From: Candidatus Staskawiczbacteria bacterium
GTDB taxonomy: Bacteria > Patescibacteriota > Minisyncoccia > Minisyncoccales > Staskawiczbacteraceae
Assembly: GCA_023245145.1 (NCBI GenBank)
Contig: JAHFKW010000005.1
Location: 1-34,920, forward strand
Direction: 5' to 3'
DNA length: 34,920 nucleotides
A program made the translations under genes and the position numbers. The notes below the pieces were generated by a model, which did no database searches, had not been told where the DNA came from, and was given only the letters and a program-made list of their open reading frames with translations. This document shows, in pieces, positions 8,036 to 16,891 of the stretch; within the stretch, counting starts at the first letter, position 1, and each line of letters begins with the position of its first letter.

Positions 8036-8059
8036 GCTCAACGGGATGTTGAGTTTTTT
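8036..8059. terminator. Bidirectional intrinsic terminator between rnhA (+) and rnpB (-)
   Basis: aaaaaGCTCAACgggatGTTGAGTTTTTT. Confidence 0.75.
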
Positions 8060-8111
8060 GTTAGACAAGCAAGGCTATAAGCCGAATTCTGTTCTTCTAC
8101 TATTATGCCTG

Positions 8112-8139
8112 CACTGAGCGAGCATAGCGAGTCGAAGTG
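8112..8139. repeat. CACTGAGCGAGCATAGCGAGTCGAAGTG palindromic repeat inside rnpB
   Basis: CACT...AGTG hairpin of the TTCGAC/GCTCAG repeat family. Confidence 0.6.
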
Positions 8140-8261
8140 TGATTATCTATCTGCGCCAGGCATTACTGCATGGCTGTGCCAGGCACAATACTGCGCCTGA
8201 CTTTGGCGAACTACTTTTCTCCTGCGACAGCAAAATTCATAAACGAACTTTTTCAGGCTTT

Positions 8262-8282
8262 ACCCTGAGCTTGTCGAAGGGT
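8262..8282. repeat. ACCCTGAGCTTGTCGAAGGGT palindromic repeat inside rnpB
   Basis: ACCCT/AGGGT arms; same TTCGAC...GCTCAGGG family as 29758-29777. Confidence 0.7.
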
Positions 8283-8547
8283 TTGTTCTTGCACTCCAGT
8301 AAGCATTTAGCACGTTTCAGCCGGACTAAACCGGGTCGTTTCTGTTCGCAGCTCGGTCGTTACCGACGACGGGTATTACCCGCTACCGTTTCCACCTTGC
8401 GGTGGATAGTGTTCGGACTTTCCTCCCCACCCTTCCTAAATAATATAGGGATGGCGGGGCAATCACTCACCTTGCTTGTCCATCTCTAATATAGCAGTAC
8501 TTTCACCCTTTGTCAAATTTGAAAAATACTCTAGAAAAGATTAAGAT

Positions 8548-9252
8548 ATGTTTATGGAATTAAAGCCAAATTCGGGGAAAAAATTGGTGATTGAAGTGGA
8601 GGGAAGGAGGTTTGAACGCTGGCCGGTGAAAACCAAACTAATTACGCCTGAAGATAAGGATATTTTTTTGATTGTGGAAGAATTTGCCAAACCACACATA
8701 AAGTCTGGCGACATTTTGTTTATTTCCGAAAAAGCCGTGGCGGTGACGCAAGGCAGAAGTTATCATATAAAAGATATTAAAGCCTCAAAGTTGGCAACGT
8801 GGCTTTCAAAACGGGTCATGAAAACGCCGGTGGGAATTGGCCTTGGTAGCCCTCAAACCATGCAATTGGCGATTGAAGAAGTTGGTGTAGGCCGAATTTT
8901 GCTGTCAGCTATTATTGGTGGCCTTGGAAAAATAGTTGGGATAAAGGGTCTTTTTTACGTTGTAGCGGGGGATGGAGCAAGGTCAATTGATGGGGCTGTT
9001 CCTTATGCCATTCCGCCGTATAATAATTATGTTTCCAAGGGCCCGCGCGATGCCATGGGCATCGCGCGGAGCATCGCCCAAACCCTCAATGTAAAAACTG
9101 CCATTGTAGATGCCAATGATTTGGGCGTAAATATTTTGGGCGCCAGCCAAGGCGTGGATGCAAAGTTAATCGCAAAAATAATTAAAGATAATCCTTTGGG
9201 GCAAACCGATGAATGCACACCGATAGGGATTATTAGAGAGTTACATGATTAA
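8548..9252 (+). CDS. Coenzyme F420-0:L-glutamate ligase-like (CofE-like) protein
   Basis: SGDILFISEKAVAVTQGR, GLFYVVAGDGARSIDGAVPYAIPPYNNYVSKGP, KTAIVDANDLGVNILGAS resemble the CofE family. Confidence 0.7.
   Translation: MFMELKPNSGKKLVIEVEGRRFERWPVKTKLITPEDKDIFLIVEEFAKPHIKSGDILFISEKAVAVTQGRSYHIKDIKASKLATWLSKRVMKTPVGIGLGSPQTMQLAIEEVGVGRILLSAIIGGLGKIVGIKGLFYVVAGDGARSIDGAVPYAIPPYNNYVSKGPRDAMGIARSIAQTLNVKTAIVDANDLGVNILGASQGVDAKLIAKIIKDNPLGQTDECTPIGIIRELHD
9043..9069. repeat. Perfect intragenic inverted repeat (12-bp arms, 3-nt loop)
   Basis: CCGCGCGATGCC-ATG-GGCATCGCGCGG. Confidence 0.95.
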
Positions 9253-10903
9253 ATCTTTCTTTAAAAAAGTTTCCAATTATCAAACAGAAAAAATTAGCTT
9301 GGCGGCTGGGATTATTTCTATTGCTTCATTTTTGAGTTTTTTATTGGGCTTATTGCGTGACCGCTTGCTCTCGGGTGCTTTTGGCGTGGGCAACTCTTTA
9401 GATGTTTATTACGCCGCTTTTCGCATCCCGGATTTTGTGGCTTTGGTGCTGATGATGGGAGCCATTTCTGTGGCCATTATCCCCATTTTCACTCAAAATT
9501 TAGTTGAAGATAAAGAAAAGGCTTTCAAATATTTGGCCAACTTTTTGAATGTGGCAACGGTTATTTTAATCGTCGTCTGCGCTATCCTTTTTATTTTTAC
9601 CCCCCAATTGGTCAATTTGATTGCTCCGGGTTTTTCACCTGAAAAGAAAGAAACCACAGCAATGCTCACGCGCATTATGTTTTTAAGCCCCATTTTGCTG
9701 GGTATTAGCAACATTATTTCGGCGACGCTCATGGTATTTAAGCGTTTTTTAATTACTTCGCTGGCGCCGATAGTTTACAACTTGGGCACTATTGTAGGCA
9801 TTATAATTTTTGTGCCGATGTGGGGGATTAAGGGGTTGGCGTTTGGCATTGTGCTCGGCGCGGCACTTCATTTGGCCATTCAAATTCCTTCTTTTTTGAG
9901 CATTGGTTTTCGGTTTAAGCCTTCTTTTAACTTTTTAGAAAAAGATTTTCTGCAAACCGTAAAACTTACTATCCCGCGTGCCATTGGCCTGACTGCCAAC
10001 CAAATAAATTTCATTATCATTACCGCCATTGGGTCCACGCTTTTGGTTGGGTCAGTTACCATGTTTAATTGGGCGAATGATTTATCGGCGCCTATTGTTG
10101 GATTGATTGCCATTCCGTTTGCCACGGCGGTGTTTCCGGCGCTTTCCCTGGCAATTTCCAAAAACAACCGCGAAGAATTTTTAGGGCAGTTTTACATGGC
10201 TTTGCGTCAAATTCTATTTTTAATTATTCCGGCTAGCGCTCTGGCATTTTTATTGAGGGCGCATTTGGTACGGATTGTGTTTGGCACGGCCATGGTTAAT
10301 TGGACGCAAACGCGTCTGACCGCCGCCTGTTTTGGTATTTTTATGTTTGCTTTGTTTGCGCAAGGCTTGGTATTTTTAGTTTCTCGTGCTTTTTATGCTT
10401 TGAAAAATACTCTTATTCCAACAGCTGTCAGCTTGGTTAGTATTATGGTGCTTCCGCCACTGGCGTATTATTTTGTGCACTTGTTTCGTGATTCCGGTGG
10501 TTTTGCGGATATTGTTGCCACCGCCCTAAGAGTAAAAGACATTGCCCATTTTCAAATTTTGGCGTTGCCGTTGGCTATTTCCATTGATTCGGTTATTCAA
10601 ATTATTTTGCTACTAATTTTTTTACGTTTTTATGTCAAGGAAATTCGGTATGGTCACTTGCTAGGCTTTTTGGTAAAAGTGCTTTTGGCAACTACCACGA
10701 TGATTGCACTATCATATGCTGTTCGCCAGATCTTTGGGGGGGTTTTAGGTTCAGAAACTTTTTTAGTCATGTTTATCCAAACGGCGGTGGTTTCCGCCAT
10801 CGCCGTTATTATTTATTTTCTGACCGCCCTGGTTTTACGTCTTCCCGAAATTTCCACGTTTACGTATTTTTTGAATCGGCTAACCAGCATTAAAGCAAAA
10901 TGA
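9245..10903 (+). CDS. murJ: Lipid II flippase MurJ (MviN family)
   Basis: LLGLLRDRLLSGAFGVGNSLDVYYAAFRIPDF, multi-TM; overlaps the upstream gene by 8 bp. Confidence 0.9.
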   Translation: MIKSFFKKVSNYQTEKISLAAGIISIASFLSFLLGLLRDRLLSGAFGVGNSLDVYYAAFRIPDFVALVLMMGAISVAIIPIFTQNLVEDKEKAFKYLANFLNVATVILIVVCAILFIFTPQLVNLIAPGFSPEKKETTAMLTRIMFLSPILLGISNIISATLMVFKRFLITSLAPIVYNLGTIVGIIIFVPMWGIKGLAFGIVLGAALHLAIQIPSFLSIGFRFKPSFNFLEKDFLQTVKLTIPRAIGLTANQINFIIITAIGSTLLVGSVTMFNWANDLSAPIVGLIAIPFATAVFPALSLAISKNNREEFLGQFYMALRQILFLIIPASALAFLLRAHLVRIVFGTAMVNWTQTRLTAACFGIFMFALFAQGLVFLVSRAFYALKNTLIPTAVSLVSIMVLPPLAYYFVHLFRDSGGFADIVATALRVKDIAHFQILALPLAISIDSVIQIILLLIFLRFYVKEIRYGHLLGFLVKVLLATTTMIALSYAVRQIFGGVLGSETFLVMFIQTAVVSAIAVIIYFLTALVLRLPEISTFTYFLNRLTSIKAK

Positions 10904-11217
10904 AAATTCCAACACGAGTTCCAGAATTAGGTTTTTACTATCACTACAAACACGACCCAAGCGAGCCGGCGAATAACTATGCCTACGAAGTGATGGGCGT
11001 GGGTGCTCACACCGAAGAGGACGACGTTTTCTTTGTGGTGTATCGACCACTGTACGAATCTTCGGTGTACCAAGCTGGTAAACTGTTTGACATCCGACCA
11101 TTGGAAATGTGGATGGGCAATGTTGAAAAAACGGGCGGTCCGCGCTTTACTAAAATTACGGACGTCGGTGTCATTACCGAGTTGGAAGAAATCAAGAAAA
11201 AGATGTACGGTAGTTAA
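10900..11217 (+). CDS. DUF1653-like small protein
   Basis: YYHYKHDPSEPANNYAYEVMGVGAHTEEDDVFFVVYRPLYESSVYQAGKLFDIRPLEMW; overlaps the murJ stop. Confidence 0.75.
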   Translation: MKIPTRVPELGFYYHYKHDPSEPANNYAYEVMGVGAHTEEDDVFFVVYRPLYESSVYQAGKLFDIRPLEMWMGNVEKTGGPRFTKITDVGVITELEEIKKKMYGS

Positions 11218-11225
11218 ACTCGTAG

Positions 11226-11250
11226 TGCCACGTTAGTCGTGGCTTTTTTA
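11226..11250 (+). terminator. Intrinsic terminator
   Basis: GCCACG-ttagt-CGTGGC followed by TTTTTTA. Confidence 0.8.
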
Positions 11251-11375
11251 TTGCCTGCCAGCCGATGAGGCTGGAAATTTGAGGTAAAAAAGGGTAATAT
11301 CATGGAACATAAAGCATAAAGCATGGATCATGGAGCAAAAGTTGTTTCATGTTGTGTGTTTCATGTTTCATGAAA

Positions 11376-13193
11376 ATGTCCCAAGAACATATTCGAAACT
11401 TCTGTATTATTGCCCACATTGACCACGGAAAATCGACTTTAGCCGATCGGCTTTTGGACATGACAAAAACGGTTGCCACCAACAAAATTACGGCACAGTT
11501 TTTAGATTCCATGGAATTGGAAAAAGAAAAGGGAATAACGATAAAGCTTAAGCCCGTTCGCATGAGTTACGTGCTTCATGATACAAGCTACACGCTTAAC
11601 TTGGTGGATACTCCCGGCCATGTGGATTTTTCGTATGAAGTTTCACGTTCACTGGCTGCCGTTGAAGGCGCGGTGTTACTTGTAGATGCCACTCAGGGAA
11701 TTCAGGCTCAAACGTTGGCCAATATTGAATTGGCAAAAAAACAAAACTTGGTAATTATTCCGGTCATCAATAAAATTGATATGCCGGCCGCACGAGTTGA
11801 GGAATCCTGTGCAGAATTGGCTAATGTGTTGGGAATGATGCCCGATGAAGTCATAAAAATTTCAGCTAAACAGGGCACGAATGTGGAAGCAGTTTTAAAA
11901 GCGGTAATTGAAAAAGTACCCTCGCCTGAAGTGCGTAACCCCGGTGCCGACCAAAAACCGTTTCGTGCCTTAATTTTTGATTCAACCTATGATTCGTTTA
12001 AGGGTGTGTTGGCGCTGGTGCGGGTGATGGAGGGAAGCATTTACGACCGTGAAAAAATTGAACTGCTGGCCACTAAAACCGAAGCGGAAATAAAAGAATT
12101 GGGATATTTACATCCGGAAATTTCGCCCCAAAAAAGTATTTTGTGTGGAGAAATTGGTTATATTGCCACCGGAATTAAAGAACCGGGTAAAGTTCGCGTG
12201 GGCGATACTGTGGCTAAGTTTCAAGTTTCAAGTTCATCAAGTTATAAAGTTACGCCGTTGCCAGGCTACTCAGAGCCAAACCCCATGGTGTTCGCCAGCT
12301 TTTACCCGGAAGATCCGGAAGAATTTGATGTACTTAAAGTAGCTCTGGGTAAATTAAAACTGCAGGATCCGGCCTTGGTGTATGAACCCGAAATGAAAGA
12401 AGCTTTGGGGCGCGGGTTTCGCTGTGGGTTTTTGGGTACACTGCACGTGGAAATTATTTCAGAAAGGTTGGAAAGGGAATTTAATTTGGGGTTGGTTATT
12501 TCCACGCCAAGCGTAATTTATAAGTTATTTGATAAGCGCGGAGTTGAAAAGGTTGTGTATTCGGCCAGCGATTGGCCCGATCCCAGTGGCATTGAAAAAA
12601 TGGAAGAGCCGTGGGTACAATTGGAAATTGTCGCACCGCAAAGTTATTTGGGAAAATTGATGGAGGCACTCAAAGACGTGGGGGGAAATTATATGGACAC
12701 CAGTTATTTGTCCGGCGAGCGGTCAATTATTACCTACGAAGCTCCGCTTAGGGCGATTGTGGCCAACTTGTATGACAATATTAAAAGCATCAGTCAGGGG
12801 TATGCGTCGCTTTCTTACAAGATGCTGGGCTATCGTCCGGCTCAATTGGTGAAAATGGAAATTTGGATTGCCGGCAGGTCGGAAGAAGCGTTTAGCCGAG
12901 TGGTGGCAGAAAGTGAAGCCTATGAACAAGGCAAAAAAATTGTAGAAAAATTAAAAGAGGCCTTGCCCATGCAGCAGTTTTCGGTGGCGCTCCAAGCCGT
13001 GATTGGTGGCAAAATTATTGCTAGGGAAACCATCAGCGCGCGAAGGAAAGACGTGACAGGATATTTATACGGGGGAGACAAGTCCCGCAAAAAGAAATTA
13101 TTGGAAAAGCAAAAGAAAGGTAAGGCACTGATGAAGGATAAAGGGAAGGTCAACGTCCCCACCAAGACGTTTTTGGAGATATTTAGGGCGTAG
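11376..13193 (+). CDS. lepA: Elongation factor 4 (LepA)
   Basis: IRNFCIIAHIDHGKSTLADRLL, VDTPGHVDFSYEVSRSLAAVEGAVLLVDA, INKIDMPAA, C-terminal MKDKGKVNVPTKTFLEIFR. Confidence 0.97.
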   Translation: MSQEHIRNFCIIAHIDHGKSTLADRLLDMTKTVATNKITAQFLDSMELEKEKGITIKLKPVRMSYVLHDTSYTLNLVDTPGHVDFSYEVSRSLAAVEGAVLLVDATQGIQAQTLANIELAKKQNLVIIPVINKIDMPAARVEESCAELANVLGMMPDEVIKISAKQGTNVEAVLKAVIEKVPSPEVRNPGADQKPFRALIFDSTYDSFKGVLALVRVMEGSIYDREKIELLATKTEAEIKELGYLHPEISPQKSILCGEIGYIATGIKEPGKVRVGDTVAKFQVSSSSSYKVTPLPGYSEPNPMVFASFYPEDPEEFDVLKVALGKLKLQDPALVYEPEMKEALGRGFRCGFLGTLHVEIISERLEREFNLGLVISTPSVIYKLFDKRGVEKVVYSASDWPDPSGIEKMEEPWVQLEIVAPQSYLGKLMEALKDVGGNYMDTSYLSGERSIITYEAPLRAIVANLYDNIKSISQGYASLSYKMLGYRPAQLVKMEIWIAGRSEEAFSRVVAESEAYEQGKKIVEKLKEALPMQQFSVALQAVIGGKIIARETISARRKDVTGYLYGGDKSRKKKLLEKQKKGKALMKDKGKVNVPTKTFLEIFRA

Positions 13194-13264
13194 TATAATA
13201 TTAAGTATTGGTTTATATCGCACTTGCAAATATAAACTAAATGTGCTAATATGTTTATATTAAT

Positions 13265-14452
13265 ATGGACAATGTAAACAAACTAAAAATAGGCAGATAT
13301 ATACAGCAAAAAGCAGGATATAAAGCTTTTACGCCCTTTACTTTCCCCCCCACGGGTGGCTTTGTCGTTACTCCGCGTATTTACAAAAAAAATGAAGAGG
13401 CAATTAGATTAGTTGGGAAACTAGATGGCATTATGCGTTTACTACCAGATAAGGATTTTTTCCTTCAGATGTTTGTCAACAAAGATGCGACATTTTCAAG
13501 TCAGATTGAGGGGACAAAGGCAACTCTTCAAGATGCCATTTTAGCTCCTGTAACTGAGGAAAAATCTCAACTTCATCCCGAAGTGGAAGATATTTTATAT
13601 TACACAAAAGCTGCAAATTATGGATTAGAAAGGGTGAAGACTCTTCCAATTTCACTGCGTCTTCTCTGTGAGATTCATGAGAAACTTATGACAGGAGCCA
13701 GATCAACCCAGCATGCGTATCCGGGAGAATTTCGTCGTTCGCAAAATTGGATCGGGGGGAAAACGCCTGCTGATGCTTCATTTGTACCGCCAGCTCCAGA
13801 TGATATGCATTCAGCGCTTGGAGATTTAGAAAAGTTTATTCATGCTGAAGATGAATATCCTTTATTAGTAAAGGCGGGCTTAATTCACGCCCAATTTGAA
13901 ACTATCCACCCATTCACTGATGGTAATGGTAGAACTGGGCGTATGTTAGTTTCAATTTACATACACCACATGAAATTATTAGAATTACCGGTACTGTATC
14001 TTGCTGGTTATTTTAAAAAGTATCAAAAAGTGTACTACCAAAAACTTCAAGCATATCATGACGAAGAAGCGAATGTTGATGGATGGCTTGAGTTTTTTCT
14101 TGAAGGTGTAGCTGAAACTGCAGAATCAGGTATTGAGACGTGTGATAAAATTACCGCATTGCGTGACAGGGACTTTGTAAAAATACAAAAGCTCGGTAAA
14201 AAATCTGCGGCATCAACATTAGAAATCGTTCGTAAGTTATTTGGACAGCCAATTGTTGGGATAGCAGAAATAATGAAGTGGACGCATTTTACCGCTCCTG
14301 GTGCGTATAAGGTAATTGATAGACTTAAAGATTTGAGAATTCTTGAGCCTCTTGGAGATGCTGCTTATGGACAGAAATACGTTTACGCAGATTACTACGA
14401 ACTCTTTGATGATGTCTTCAGGGATGCAAGAAAGGGTAAAAACAGAAAATAG
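13265..14452 (+). CDS. Fic family protein (AMPylator-like), self-inhibited class
   Basis: HPFTDGNGRTGRML Fic motif; N-terminal SSQIEG inhibitory motif; C-terminal wHTH-like segment. Confidence 0.93.
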   Translation: MDNVNKLKIGRYIQQKAGYKAFTPFTFPPTGGFVVTPRIYKKNEEAIRLVGKLDGIMRLLPDKDFFLQMFVNKDATFSSQIEGTKATLQDAILAPVTEEKSQLHPEVEDILYYTKAANYGLERVKTLPISLRLLCEIHEKLMTGARSTQHAYPGEFRRSQNWIGGKTPADASFVPPAPDDMHSALGDLEKFIHAEDEYPLLVKAGLIHAQFETIHPFTDGNGRTGRMLVSIYIHHMKLLELPVLYLAGYFKKYQKVYYQKLQAYHDEEANVDGWLEFFLEGVAETAESGIETCDKITALRDRDFVKIQKLGKKSAASTLEIVRKLFGQPIVGIAEIMKWTHFTAPGAYKVIDRLKDLRILEPLGDAAYGQKYVYADYYELFDDVFRDARKGKNRK

Positions 14453-14473
14453 CCCCCATTTGGGGCTGTTTTT
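14451..14473 (+). terminator. Intrinsic terminator after fic
   Basis: AGCCCC-cattt-GGGGCT-gTTTTT. Confidence 0.8.
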
Positions 14474-14540
14474 AATAACCCTATTGACATTGTAATACCG
14501 ATTTGCTACCCTTACGTTATATATTATTATTTCAGTAATT

Positions 14541-14762
14541 ATGTCATCTCAAGAAGAAAAAAGGGAAAGGTTTAAAAAATTAGCCGTTTATAGAACAAAC
14601 GGAGTTTTAAAGCGTCTTAAGGTTCTCGGTAATTGTGCAAACAGGAGTGCCTATGATTACTCAGAAGAAGAAATCAGTAAAATTTTCTCTGAAATCGAAC
14701 GAAAGATTCGAGAAACAAAAGCGAAATTTCATTTTCCAAAACATAAAGAATTTAAATTATAA
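14541..14762 (+). CDS. Small charged protein paired with the downstream GHKL ATPase gene
   Basis: 73 aa, RERFKKLAVYRTNGVLKRLKVLGNCANRSAYDYSEEEISKIFSEIERKIRETKAKF; immediately upstream of ATG 14767. Confidence 0.65.
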   Translation: MSSQEEKRERFKKLAVYRTNGVLKRLKVLGNCANRSAYDYSEEEISKIFSEIERKIRETKAKFHFPKHKEFKL

Positions 14763-14766
14763 TTTT

Positions 14767-16809
14767 ATGGAAAAAAGAGAGAAGATTAACATTACACCTG
14801 ACAAGAGTATTTATCCTAAACTGGGACAGACTGGCTATACGATATCAGAAGCACTGGCTGAGTTGATTGATAATTCGATAGATGCAAGGGGCGTAAAAAT
14901 TTTGATAGATATTTCGGTAGATACTAAGCGTGGGATTATAGTAGTGGAAGATAATGGATCTGGTATGAATAGGGCGACCACCGAGGAAAGCATAGTGCTG
15001 GGAAGATCTAAAAAGAAGGAAGGACAACTGGGGCAATTTGGTATTGGACTCAAAACTGCTTGCATGAGTTTGGGAAGGAGATTCGAAATAGAAACAACCG
15101 AAAAGGGGAATGATGAGATGTACAAAATTATTTTTGACGAAGAAGAGTTTCTCAAAAGGGGCACTTGGGCAGATTTTGAAATAGTTATTAAGAAAGGGGT
15201 TGATAAAAGTAAAACAGGAACGAAGATAGTGATAGATAAATTAAGAGTAAGGTTTTACTACAATGTGGTTGAAATAATAAAGAAACACCTTGCTGAAAGA
15301 TTCGCTCCGTTTATTAAAAATAATGAGGTGAAGATTAGGGTAAACGGTAGCTTGCTATTTGCTGACGCCCTCGGCATTATACCTGAGACTAAAAAAGAAT
15401 TCGTTATAAATCTCTCAAACGGTAAGCAGATAGGGGGATGGAATGGTATTTTGGCGGTAGGTTCGATGGAAAATAGTGGCTTTAACCTATATAGATATGG
15501 TCGGTTGATAAGAGTTCATGAAAAATTAGGTTATTTATATCATCCTTCCAAAATGTGGATTACAGGGGAGATTTACTTAGATCCAGTACCAGTGACCCAC
15601 AATAAGAGAGAATTCATAAAAGAAGATGCTCTTTATATAGAGTTTTTCGATAAGTTCAAGGATATATTAAAACCGTTATTGGCCGAAGCTCAACAGAGGC
15701 ATAAAGAGGAGAAAATAAAAGATTTACCAAGAGAACTGAAAGAAACTCTGAAAGACAATTTATTGCATGCATTAAATAAGGTAAATGATTTTAAGGAGCT
15801 CGCCTTCCCTAATTTATTAAAACGCAAAGACAGTGGAGATGTATTGGCCGACAAAGAGAAGAGAGAAACCGATGGAAAAAATGTTGGAGAGATTGGTCAA
15901 GAAAATGCTCAATCGACTGATCAGGAGCGTGGGAGAACGCCAATTACTAGACGGCCGCGTAAGGTTAGATTTATAAATATTGCAGGAAAAAAGTATAGCT
16001 TTGATTGGGATTGGGGAACATTAGAAGAGGATGTGTCCAAGGAATCTTATCTCGACAAAGATCGGGGGCTGATATTTGTTATACTAAATTCTAAATATTC
16101 TATGTTGAATGTTGTAAAGCCAGACTGGTTTTATCAGGCCATTTATGTAATGGAGGGTATAGTGGAGGTTTTTTTAAAAGAAAACGATCAGCCATTAGAC
16201 AAAGTTATTGCCCTCAGAGATAAATTAGCAAAACAATTAGCAGACGTCTCCTCTGAAGATTTTGAGGAACAGATAGCTACTAAGGATAACCAAATCATGG
16301 ATGTGCAGTCATCTTTATTAAAAAATGAAATTAGTGAAAAGCTTACTGATAATGAAAAAGTGGTCTTAAGCATGAGATTGGAAAAAAGTATGCCAATGCA
16401 AGAAATTGCTAGTTATCTCCAAGTAACGAGACAAAGGGTTTATCAGCTTTTTAATTCTGCGGTAAATAAAACAATGGGTATTGTGCCCAATAAATCTCAA
16501 AACACAAATTTAGAGGGGGAGTCTAGTCCCGATATAAAGGAAGTAGAAATTTTCGATGAAAAGGAAACTACAATATCTATTATTGAAAAAATAGCAGAAA
16601 GTTATGGAGTTAAAGCTGATGACTTGTTGGGTGAAAAAAGAAACAAGGAATTGGTTCTACCAAGACATATTGCTATGTATACACTAAGGAACCAGCTTAA
16701 GCTGTCTTTTCCTAAAATTGCAGAAATAATGAGAAGGAGAGACCACACGACGATTATTCATGCATATAACAAAATAGAAAAATTGATCAAAGAGGAGGGA
16801 AGTAGATAA
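14767..16809 (+). CDS. GHKL (MORC/Hsp90-like) ATPase with sigma70-region-4-like HTH and C-terminal DnaA domain IV
   Basis: EALAELIDNSIDA, VVEDNGSGMN, QFGIGLKTACMSLG; LTDNEKVVLSMRL...MQEIASYLQVTRQRVYQLF; LPRHIAMYTLRNQLKLSFPKIAEIMRRRDHTTIIHAYNKIEKL. Confidence 0.88.
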   Translation: MEKREKINITPDKSIYPKLGQTGYTISEALAELIDNSIDARGVKILIDISVDTKRGIIVVEDNGSGMNRATTEESIVLGRSKKKEGQLGQFGIGLKTACMSLGRRFEIETTEKGNDEMYKIIFDEEEFLKRGTWADFEIVIKKGVDKSKTGTKIVIDKLRVRFYYNVVEIIKKHLAERFAPFIKNNEVKIRVNGSLLFADALGIIPETKKEFVINLSNGKQIGGWNGILAVGSMENSGFNLYRYGRLIRVHEKLGYLYHPSKMWITGEIYLDPVPVTHNKREFIKEDALYIEFFDKFKDILKPLLAEAQQRHKEEKIKDLPRELKETLKDNLLHALNKVNDFKELAFPNLLKRKDSGDVLADKEKRETDGKNVGEIGQENAQSTDQERGRTPITRRPRKVRFINIAGKKYSFDWDWGTLEEDVSKESYLDKDRGLIFVILNSKYSMLNVVKPDWFYQAIYVMEGIVEVFLKENDQPLDKVIALRDKLAKQLADVSSEDFEEQIATKDNQIMDVQSSLLKNEISEKLTDNEKVVLSMRLEKSMPMQEIASYLQVTRQRVYQLFNSAVNKTMGIVPNKSQNTNLEGESSPDIKEVEIFDEKETTISIIEKIAESYGVKADDLLGEKRNKELVLPRHIAMYTLRNQLKLSFPKIAEIMRRRDHTTIIHAYNKIEKLIKEEGSR

Positions 16810-16891
16810 AATATATTTACCCGTACTTCTTTTGCTCGGACTTTTTGTTTATAATAAATTAATATTAAAAATATATTATTAAATACAATCT

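Larger units (their letters stand above)
8063..8483 (-). ncRNA. rnpB: RNase P RNA
   Basis: Minus strand: GGAGGAAAGTCCGAACACTATCC, GGTGGAAACGGTAGCGGGTAATACCC, ...AGAACAGAATTCGGCTTATAG; complementary ends GACAAGCAAGG / CCTTGCTTGTC form P1. Confidence 0.92.

Noticed and set aside
8139-8489. 116-aa ORF
   Set aside because: Lies antisense within rnpB.
14635-14766. Upstream extension of the GHKL ATPase ORF
   Set aside because: Overlaps the 73-aa gene; ATG 14767 gives the natural start before the conserved domain.
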